Source: Dendrolimus kikuchii (Eukaryota > Arthropoda > Insecta > Lepidoptera > Lasiocampidae). From it: DNA of 64,000 bases. Positions 40,625 to 64,000 of the stretch are shown piece after piece. The position numbers and the translations under genes are program-made. Below the pieces are notes generated by a model, which was not told the origin of the DNA, searched no databases, and saw only the letters and a list, made by a program, of their open reading frames with translations. How positions within the stretch are numbered: position 1 is the stretch's first letter; every line of letters begins with the position of its first letter. Location of the stretch: contig CM034397.1 of the NCBI GenBank assembly GCA_019925095.2, positions 6,095,763 to 6,159,762 on the forward strand, read 5' to 3'.

Positions 40625-41640
40625 CTATATTTTCTTAAGTTTTCGCGACTAGTAAACATAATAAAACTACTTAACAGCGGTTTTTAAGCGCGATAATTTT
40701 TTTATTCCGACGATTCGGCCACTTTTCAGTAGCCGTGATCACGAAAGACAAAGATGTCAAGTGTCAATGAGTATTGTTAAAGTTTTATTTATCCTACCGC
40801 CGATTTGTTTGTTTTAAACATTTAGTTTTGTTTATTTTTAATATTTAGTTTTAATTTTGGTTATTTTAAATATTTAGTTTTAATTTTGTTTATGGTTATT
40901 ATTTACTCTATGGGAGCCTAATCTAATTTACCAGTGCTTTGCAAGATGTGGCTTGAAGAGAAGTAGCAGCGCAGGAAACTTCAGCAAACATGCCTAGCTC
41001 TAATAATTTTGTATAATATTAAAATGGGTGAGAGGTAAAATAAAAAGAAATTGTTAATCAAGTTGGTTTGTGTTCCGGTGGACGAGCTCACAGTGTCTTG
41101 AGGTCTGGCAGTTGGTTTTTGCTGGGTTTGGGTCTCAATACTTTTGATGAGCGGATCCCAAACAGGTGGTACTGCCAACCATCTTCATTGAAATTTGTGT
41201 TTTTTATTTCAATAGCCTCACGCATCATTCTAGGTATGAAACTATTCTCTTTTGCGAGTATTTGTAGTGTATCGACTCTGTAGTGGTTGACTTTATCCAA
41301 CGTGTGTTCACTGATCGCAGACTTTGTAGGCCTTGTGTTTCATGTCAGCAATGTGTCATTTTCCCCGTGTTTTTATGCTCTTCTTTGCTTGCCCAGTGTA
41401 TGATAATCCACATACACAATCGAGCTTGTAGGCATCTACATCCTGGAGTGGGATATTGAATTTTACAGGTCTCAAAAACTGGGTAATCTTTTTATGCGGC
41501 TTGAAATATGTTTTTATTGAAGCTCACTTGAGGATATGACCAATTCTGTCTGTGACCCCCTTGATGTAGTGTAGGGTAGCAGGGCACCACTCAACTGAAG
41601 GTGGTTCGACGCCTTACAGTGTTCACAAGGTATGAATGTA
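40625..41640 (-). mobile_element. Penelope-like retroelement with GIY-YIG nuclease, 5' truncated
   Basis: Minus strand: end of the RT thumb YIKGVTDRIGHILK (41580-41530), then YKLDCVCGLSYTGQAKKSIKTR (41440-41375) with the GIY-YIG-type Tyr, Gly-Gln and Arg, then NHYRVDTLQILAKENSFIPR and MREAIEIKNTNFNEDGW (41300-41170), the conserved end of Penelope-like nucleases. A 3' UTR follows to about 40625. A stop after HILK and frame changes make it inactive. Confidence 0.8.
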
Positions 41641-41681
41641 AAGTCGAAGTCCCAAACGAATGAAACGGCGGGCACAGCTAG
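41640..41681 (+). mobile_element. Helitron-like 3' end fragment
   Basis: aaacggcgggcacag-CTAG|T, the 3' terminus of the Helitron family, directly beside the Penelope fragment and 60 bp after the FARSB stop. Confidence 0.4.
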
Positions 41682-41740
41682 TTATCAATAAAATTAAAAT
41701 ATGATAAATATGAAATATATTAATTTATTCAGATTATAGT

Positions 41741-56248
<14,508 letters not shown>

Positions 56249-57204
56249 TTTAGTATACCTTTTGTTTTTATTAAATAATATACTGCAATTTATTTTATCC
56301 TACCACACGACCACGTTCACAAACTACTATGAATACTACGTATACCACGTTTTCCAAAATCGTTTAATAAAAGTCATACTTTTTAATTTTTTAACTCTGA
56401 CTGACTGACGTTTTTGTCAGTGTTGCAACGTTACCAATACTTTAAACTAAGAATATCGCAGAAAATTGAAATTAAAACTTTTAAAAATTGTTAGATAGGA
56501 ACTTCAATTCAGGTCATGAAAAGTTTGCAGGGGTAAAATAGGCAAAGAAATAATTTTTTCATAATTTGTTTATTAAAACTGAACTTTAAAATATTGATTT
56601 GTTCAATGTGTTTAAATTCATCATTCAACATTTCGTCTACTTTGTTAGTTGGCTTTTCATATAAATTATGAATTCTTTGGATTGAAAAACCATGTGTGCA
56701 ACATGTGACCTGTTGCATATACATGAGATGATGTCTTTCACCAGTTTAAATATGAAGTTATTATAATGTTTTATTTGCATTAATATAATTACTGGGTAGT
56801 GAGGTTACATGTAGGTACATAAGATTTATAATAATACACTAAATATGATACCGAATTAAATTATTCTTTTATTTCAATGGTTAAATAATCTATCGGTACT
56901 AGTGACCGAAGGAATTCTTTGTTACAAATAGAGGGAAACAATATAATTAAATGACAGATTACATAATAAGTTTTTTATGACTTACAACCCATTCATTTGC
57001 GACTTTGGGCTAAAATTTGACATAAGCTCCATACAAGTAATGTGAAAATTCAACCTATGCGACTGTATAGTAAGATCGATCGACCGATCAAACGATCGCT
57101 AAAGCTACAAAAATCAAAAATGTTCGCCAAGTTCGCAACACTGTTTTTAAATCAAGGTCGTTAACAATAACTGACAAAGGGTATAACCTGGTTTCTAACT
57201 GAAA
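56249..57204. other. FARSB upstream region, no gene
   Basis: Should contain the FARSB promoter; no TATA box, as expected for a housekeeping gene. gatcgatcgaccgatcaaacgatcg near 57075 is a small local repeat. Confidence 0.4.
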
Positions 57205-57211
57205 TCTGCCT

Positions 57212-58200
57212 GTTTTTCACCAAACAAATTTTAAATCTTTTTTGTTATTTTTTTCATTAGTAAAATTACAAGTAAATACATGGGGATTTTTTACCAATAC
57301 TTGGAAGTAAACGCCATGAAAAAACATTTTTGTTGTAATTCCCAGATGAAAAGGTGGTTTTAAAAAAATAGAATAATACCAAAACATTTTTTTATACCGA
57401 GTTTCAGAAAACATTTTAACACTAATTTTTCCAGAATATGTGTTTTACAATACTCTATACTCTTGTATTTATTATTTTTTTTAAGTTGTGGAACGTTGTT
57501 AAAAATTTAAAAACTGTTTTTTACAGTACCTTGGGCGCGAACGTCGTAATACTTACCTCGTTGAAAGAACGTTAAACTAATAACGTTCTATACTTTTACA
57601 TAAATAAATAATACATTAAAAATTACATATTTTTTCTACATAGGGTTGGCATAAGGTGTTTTGTTGATAGAATTTTTTTAATGTAAATTGGATAGTAATA
57701 TTTGTCATGCTAATAAATGATAAAATGCTTGTGATTATAATAGGCTAGTTAACAGTAAGAGAAAATGTAATAGAATAATTGGTTTTCTATAATTAGTTTT
57801 AATATATAAAAAATAATTTGTACAATATTAGCCAATATTTTAAAGAATAAGAATAACATTTTTGAGCACCTGATGAACAGTTTTTGATTATTTTGACAAT
57901 GTTCCACCACTCTACTTTTTTTTAAAAACATTAGTAGAAAGGATTGTAAAACACAAATTCTGAGTAGAATGTTTTCTGAAATGCAGTAAAAAATAATTTA
58001 TTTTTTTAAATCGGCTTTTCATCTGGGAATGACCACAAAAAAAATATGGCTTTTACTCCCAAGTATTATTAAAAATTCGCTATGTATTAATTTGTAATTT
58101 TATTTTTGAAAAAACGAAAATAGTTTTTTTTAACTGTGAAAATACTTAAGATAAATAGCTGAAAATTTGGGTTAATTATTTTTATTTGGTAAAAAAACGA
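57212..58200. repeat. Large imperfect inverted repeat
   Basis: Arms about 57212-57531 and 57866-58200 pair over most of their length: cccagatgaaaa, tttcagaaaacatt, tgtgttttacaat, gtggaac(g/a)ttgt and aaaactgtt appear in both in opposite sense. About 335 bp of unique sequence lies between. Could be two inverted copies of one repeat, or a foldback element. Confidence 0.6.
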
Positions 58201-59580
58201 CCCTATCGTAAAAGTAGAAAACACCGCTGGAGCGATTTCTCTTAGAAAACTGGCTATACTCTTTTTATGAATTAGATTTCTATATGAGAATGTCACCTGC
58301 TTCAGTGTTACCTGTGCAATGTAATTAGAATATATTATTGTCGCTTTCGGATGGAGGGTCTTTATTTAAATGAAATATTATTGATAATAAATAGCCACAG
58401 TGGTCTTATGGATGACAGTTATAATTAATATGGGCGTTTATTTAAAATTAAATTTAGCGAATTAAAAATCCAGAGTACAATCGTACAAATAGTTAACCTT
58501 GCTGTAAAAACATGCCTGTTTAGCCCAATGACTAGGGCAAATGCACCCACATGATAATGAAATATTTATTTGACGACGTATAGATAATGGATTCATGATG
58601 ACAATGAATTATCAGAGAATTTGAAGTAGAGCTGGGCCGAATCATTTGACTTATTTATCATTGTCAGAAGTTCATAGAGAGGGGAAGCCCTAGAGTCCAA
58701 CTGCATGCTCTACTTTAAAGAAGATGATGTGGGATTACAGGGTCGTATCGGCTTTTTCCTCAACAACTCCTTCATTTGCAAAGTTATAGAGATCAATACT
58801 GTATTAAATCAGGTAGCGTGTTTTGTATTAAATATCACCGATAGTTTACTCCCTGTAGGTACATCTGTACCTACGTAACATATCTGTAACGTATATATCT
58901 ATATACGTTGATGCCATCTGACGAGGAGGTTAATGGCACGGCTTTCCCCGTACTGCAACATAGTTATGGTAAATTTTAACAACAAAGTGGATTTAAGATA
59001 TTTAATTTTATTAGTCACGGCAGCATAGAGAGCACGCACAACTATTTAAATTAGACACGACAATATCGAAACTCTGAAATCATTTTAAAGAAAATTAGTT
59101 ATATGGTCAGCAATGCATCACTTGCTTTTAAAGACTGTGTACTTCGGGCGAAAGTGTAAAAGGAGTATAAATCTTTTCTATTTTTTTATAAATGTGACTA
59201 TATGCCAAGTGCCACAGTTCCTCTGGTCTAATGAAGAATTTTGTAAAAAATTGGTTAAAATCGCGGATTGCTGATTGATTGTGATAGACGGGAGGAAGTA
59301 ATGAACAGGGAACGAGGGACAGAACTTTAAATCACAAGGGTATAACCGTCGTCGTCGTCAGCCAATCACAGTCCACTGCTGTAGGCCTCCCCTAGTTGGT
59401 GAGACTTATTCCGTGTCGTCTATACCCATCAAGGGACGTCAAAGGCATAACCAATGTTTAAAAAAAACATTATTTATTCGTTATCAAATTTTAAATTTCA
59501 TCCATATTCAAGACCGTGACTCTTTACAATATTAATGACTTCCCAAACTAAATAACTTCCATATGTATATATTTTAAAGA
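58201..59580. other. Intergenic, no gene
   Basis: No coding signal. A dispersed-repeat phrase (cagtccactgctgtaggcct) is at about 59365-59390. Confidence 0.4.
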
Positions 59581-59799
59581 AAGAAATCGTGGTAGTCTAG
59601 TGAACACTCGTCACTCATTTCAATGACGAGGGGACCAATTGTTATCGGCGAGCATGTATCATTTAAGAAGTTTTCTGGCATGATATTCATATAAATACAG
59701 TTACTATGTGCTGGCCGTGAACAAAAATATTTTGACTGGATCTGCACGCCTAGAAGTCGAGATTGTCAATGGGCAAAAACCGCCAAACCGCTTTGGACA

Positions 59800-60877
59800 T
59801 TTTTTTTGACCAGGGGAAATCCGTTTGAGGACTAAGCCGCGACCAAGCAGAACCTTGGGGGGATAATTCGCGACCTAGTGTGGGATACGCCAGATCGGGG
59901 GTGGCACTAGCATGCCCAGTCAAAACTGGTGCCATGTTATTGCCACTCCCCAGTTAGGGATACTCACTAAAACCCCTGGGTGTTCCGTCCTGCGCCTTAT
60001 GCCAGGGCTACGGGTATATGACCTAGCCTCTCCGCAGCCCTGGCAGGCGTGGGCCTCAAAGGCCACTTCCACCGCCGGGGAACTTCCTTTTATCCCCCGG
60101 TATCTTCAAGCTCAGTGTGCGTGGGGCGGTTTGTAACTCGCCCCATGGGAGGAGAGGTGAGCGCGCGCGGTACACTCGCGCTCTCATCTCGACGGTATGC
60201 GCAGGTGAGTGAGAACCCCTATACCCCAAGGGTCCCCACCTGCGCCACCCGCTTACAGTGGCTGAAGGTCTGTGCTGGCCCTCTGGCGCCGGCGCATCCT
60301 CCTTTGGCGGGAGCGGAGCCGTGACGTGCGCTCACACTCCCGCTCCGCCTCCTCCTTTGCAAGCATAACGTGCTCGCAAAAGGGGGAGACGGCTTCCCAT
60401 CTGGTGTTGTTCCCGACCATGATGCGTACCACGGCCGTGAGCGAAAGGTCAAATCCGGTTACGGCGACGAGGTCTCGGCGCTGCTCTGTCCAGGCTGGAC
60501 AATCCTGGAGTGTGTGCAGCGCCGTATCCTCGTCGCCGGTGTCACAATGATGACACCCTGACATCACCTCGCGGCCAAGGCAACACAGGTACCTCCCGAA
60601 GCATCCGTGCCCCGAGAGGACCTGCGTCAGCCTGAACGTCAGAGTGCCGTATTTGCGTCTTAGCCAGTGTTGCAGGACGGGCCTCACCGTCTCTATGGTG
60701 GCGAGACCGGCGCTGGGGTGTCGTAGGCATTTCTCCCATACCACCATGGCAACGTCGCGGATCTGCGACCGGCACGCCTTGGTTTCCTGAGGGGCCGGTC
60801 TCGTACCTCTCGCCAGGGCCTCTTTGAGCCACTGGAATAGCGACACTAGGACCCTGGTCTCGAGGTCCCATGGTGGG
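59800..60877 (-). mobile_element. R1-like LINE, 5' truncated
   Basis: Flanked by a 15-bp target duplication AAACCGCTTTGGACA (59785-59799 and 60878-60892). The 3' end has a run of eight A (minus strand), preceded by a GC-rich 3' UTR of about 450 bp. Coding part listed separately. Confidence 0.85.
60253..60877 (-). pseudogene. C-terminal part of an R1-type ORF2 (zinc finger)
   Basis: Open to the natural stop: LTFRLTQVLSGHGCFGRYL, then the CCHC finger CHHCDTGDEDTALHTLQDC, then PAWTEQRRDLVAV and a basic Arg-rich tail. This matches the end of R1/TRAS-like proteins. The endonuclease and RT are lost by truncation, but this stretch has no stop, so the insertion is probably not old. Confidence 0.8.
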
Positions 60878-60930
60878 AAACCGCTTTGGACAAGCCTAAC
60901 CCGTTGATATACTATTCGTACATTTTTTAC

Positions 60931-63285
60931 AGTATCGTTATTCCAAAAATAAATTTGTTTATAACAATCGATGCATCACTTATGAATCGATTAATGTTGC
61001 AAAGAATTGTGAAAATTATAGTAATTTATTAAATATACCTTCAATATTTTCATATACATTTACATTTGTAAGTTGGAAAGTGGTAACACTGTTTGGTCAC
61101 GTGACATCAGTCTGGTTTTGCAAACGGTGTGTGGTGGAGTGCCTTGTCATCAGTCCTTTGAGTTTTTGGATGATTTTCTTTGGAATTTTTATGCAAAGTG
61201 AGTAATTTTGATACAAAACCATACATACAAAATGTTTTAATTATGTAGTTCCGTTTTGTGTGATTCTGGATAGTGAATTTTTATGACGAAATTGTACCTT
61301 GTTCCGTGACTAGTGATATGACGCCATTTTCTTCGTGAATGCCAATTATTAAATTGTTATATATTTTCTTTGTTTCCACGGGGTTTTGTACTCTAACTTT
61401 GACATGCCTTTATTTCATATTCATGATCAAGTTGAAAAGTTTTTTTTCGTACTTATATAGCTTCACAACTGTGCAATGCACTAGATTAGTAGGTACGCAT
61501 TTTTTGCATGACACCACCACCTTGATAGGTTTTTAGTGTGGATTCTGTTTCATTGTAAAACTATATCTATAGTATACATAATGCCAGAATATAAATTTGT
61601 CTCATACGAATCTCTAATGAAATCTATATCAAAGTTTTTAATTAAACATGTTCTATCCACTGCTCATTTCCTTAATGGAGGCACCATGACATTTTTAGTT
61701 TATTGTCAATTTATTCTATAACCTTTGTTAACTCAAGTTTGTATTGTATACCCGCCCACTGGACTATGTTGGAGGATCCAATTTTGTTTTAGTAGGTTCA
61801 TTTATATAAAACAAAAACCTAAATTGGTCTATGTGTTAATTAACATTCAGAGAAACTACATACTAAATAATTGGAAATTAGTACTAACTGCAAAGTGTTA
61901 CAATTAAAGGAGCAAACATAATTTTGAACATTACAACTATTTGTTTTTTTAGAGTAATAAAAGAGGAAAAACAAGATTCTCTGTATATAATAAATTGTTA
62001 TTACAGATCGGACAAATAATATACTCCTGACACTAAAACTAGTATTGTATTTGTAGTTAAATATCTTTATTGACTTAAATAAACTGTATTATAAACTAAG
62101 AACATCACAGAAAGACAGCATAACATTTTAATAGCATTACTGTACTTAGCAACATGTCTGATTCATGCAATTTAGGTGCAGTGGTTTTCTTTGTTATATA
62201 TTTACTCAACTCAGCATAAATTAATAGAAATCACATTAGACTTAATTTTTTGCAAAGTTTTTAAATTACAAACTATTCCCAGCTAACCCTATAATAATTA
62301 TAAGTATATAGTGAATGAGTCATGGGCACCAAATTCTACAGGGTTTTAACACTAGGTTGATAATGAAATAAGTCGTTAAGGAAAAAGAGAATATTGTTAT
62401 GATTTTATTTGATTAAAATTATCCTGGCTACTTAGTATAGTATGGAATTTTAATACCCCAGGGTAGATTTTTCATATCTTTGTCCCTACTACATCTGGCA
62501 TATAGTCAATGTTAGTGACTTTCTTATGCAGATGTAGCTAAGGGTTTAATGTATTATTTGTCTTAAGTTATTGTTAATGATGGTAAACTTTGAAAAATAG
62601 AGTATGTATATTCACCAGGGGCACATGATGGAAATTCAGCTAGGGTAAGCCGGTTGATAATATACTATATGATGCAAGCGCCAACTATACTACTGTTGGT
62701 ACAAATTAAGGCCGCACTGTCAGCATATAAAAAAGCAAGTAGTTACTAGAATAGCATTCCTAGTGAATTAAAGTCATTTAGGCAAATAAAACTCATTGCA
62801 ATGAACATAAGAGTAAAATCTGTGAACAACACAATAAACAAAGAAAAACAAAAACTAATCATTCACAAGCACGCAGGCCATAATGGTAAACCATAGCATA
62901 CTAAATTATTTTAGTAAATAAAACTTACACTAAATAAAAATGTGTAACTTGCGATGTATTTTCTTATTACAATTTGTATTTTTAATTTTGTGATCTTACC
63001 ACATATTTTGAAACAAAAGCCAGTACCGATCGGGTTATGAGTGTAGGAGATAGGAATACAGTAGTAATACATGCACAAATAAATTCATGGTGTTTTCCAC
63101 CTTTTGGACCCTTTGCTAGTTTCTTTATTATATTTTTTTATCCCTGAAGACCCTTCAGGGCCAAATCTTAAACTATGCTATTTTCCATACATTTATTAAA
63201 TTTCAAGTTGCACCGGTCATTTCACCACAACTCATATAAACTCCATAATTGGTTAGCCGTTGACTGATAAATAATGTGTGTTGTG
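60931..63285. other. Intergenic; possible 5' non-coding exon
   Basis: AT-rich with no coding gene. A candidate untranslated first exon of a plus-strand gene lies at about 61107-61197 (tcacgtgacatcagtc upstream, donor gtgagtaa at 61198); downstream exons would be beyond the window. Weak. Confidence 0.2.
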
Positions 63286-63295
63286 AATATTCATT

Positions 63296-63341
63296 TATAG
63301 ATGCTTATTAAAAATAGAATAATTTTTAATAAGCATCTATA
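63296..63341. repeat. Perfect 20-bp hairpin
   Basis: TATAGATGCTTATTAAAAAT, loop agaata, then its exact inverse. The flanks do not pair. 63342-63843 has no gene. Confidence 0.6.
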
Positions 63342-63843
63342 TTGACTATAATGAGGTGAGGGTTAATGAATGTATGGAAAATATAACATTTTGTGTAGAA
63401 ACAACCCTTTCCCTTGGTTTGCCATCTGATATTCCTTCACAGAAATTGATCCTGTCAAGAAACACTATGATTTGGTATGTGTTTATTTTTTCAAAATCAG
63501 CCAATTGGATTCCTCTCAAAGGTAATTAATTTTTCAAAAATTTTATTACACCACTTTAGTTTTCCTCAAATTTAGCCCCGAGACTCCTTTGAGCGCTTTA
63601 TGCTATTTCATATAGTTTAGGACTTGGCCCTGCAGGCCCACTTGAACAATTAACACCTACAAGCTACAACTTAAAATATTTTAAGTGAATATATTATAAC
63701 TGGTTTCATGTCTGTGACTTTTGGCAAATAGCATTTTTTCTGTCTAATAAAAGTACAAAGTCAACAATTACATTTTAAAGTTAATTGACTATTATATGTA
63801 AGTAAGTAAATAAATTTGAATTACTTTTTGCATATTGTCGACA

Positions 63844-63967
63844 TCAATGCAGGACCTTATAACTACATTTTTTGGTGAAGTGATTTTTTCATCAGAATTG
63901 TTACATGTTACTATTATGTAACAAAAATAATTTCACTAAAACATTTAGTTACAAGGTCCTGCATTGA
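63844..63967. mobile_element. MITE with TCAATGCAGGACCTT inverted ends, copy 2
   Basis: Left TCAATGCAGGACCTTATAAC, right the inverse of TCAATGCAGGACCTTGTAAC; about 124 bp, with gtgaagtgatttt / aataatttcac inside. Same family as 46337-46463. Confidence 0.55.
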
Positions 63968-64000
63968 GGACCATGATATCATAAGTATTCACTTTTAAAA

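Larger units (their letters stand above)
59581..60930 (+). repeat. tRNA-derived SINE interrupted by a LINE
   Basis: Left piece (59581-59799) starts with a decayed A box (tggtagtctagtg) and reaches the aaaccgctttggaca segment that corresponds to gccgctttggaca in the copy at 10441. The sequence resumes after the LINE at 60878. Confidence 0.5.

Overview
This is AT-rich insect nuclear DNA, most likely from a moth or butterfly (Lepidoptera). Introns are GT-AG, intergenic DNA is full of TA microsatellites, and the repeat mix fits that order: short Helitrons ending in CTAG, CR1/Jockey, R1 and Penelope retroelements, mariner, hAT and Ty3/Gypsy elements. Most of the window is transposon-derived. All identifications come from reading motifs and splice sites; no database search was possible.

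Five multi-domain or complete host genes can be reconstructed, plus two small ones. From left to right they are: a lone 3' exon of an unrecognised protein (3454-3772, +); two tandem paralogous two-exon genes for small secreted peptides with an inhibitor-cystine-knot cysteine pattern (6032-7861 and 10181-12850, +); a complete five-exon glutathione S-transferase (12938-21075, -); a single-exon, 752-residue, low-complexity secreted protein with Tyr/Pro repeats (25083-27341, +); an F-box/leucine-rich-repeat protein (28345-29418, +); and a complete twelve-exon cytosolic phenylalanyl-tRNA synthetase beta subunit, FARSB (41741-56248, -). All splice phases in the GST and FARSB models close, giving 232 and 585 residues. 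The second knottin gene and the GST gene converge with under 100 bp between their stop codons.

The mobile layer: the GST introns hold an apparently very young Ty3/Gypsy derivative (13647-17012; LTRs look identical) whose long ORF joins gag-protease directly to the integrase C-terminus, as well as a solo LTR (18321-18823) and a dead mariner (19480-20758). Between F-box and FARSB lies a three-level nest: Gypsy (30740-38060), containing a hAT-like element (33935-37606), containing a CR1-like LINE (about 34536-37300). Each of the two outer layers has a target-site duplication. A roughly 310-bp SINE-like family has about ten copies here and shares its 3' tail with that LINE. Penelope-like fragments, several full-length Helitrons (one carrying a 9-bp minisatellite), palindromic MITEs and an R1-type LINE inserted into a tRNA-derived SINE complete the picture.

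There is no operon logic: the host genes are independent transcription units. From 56.3 kb to the right end no coding gene is visible, only repeats, a large inverted repeat and hairpins.
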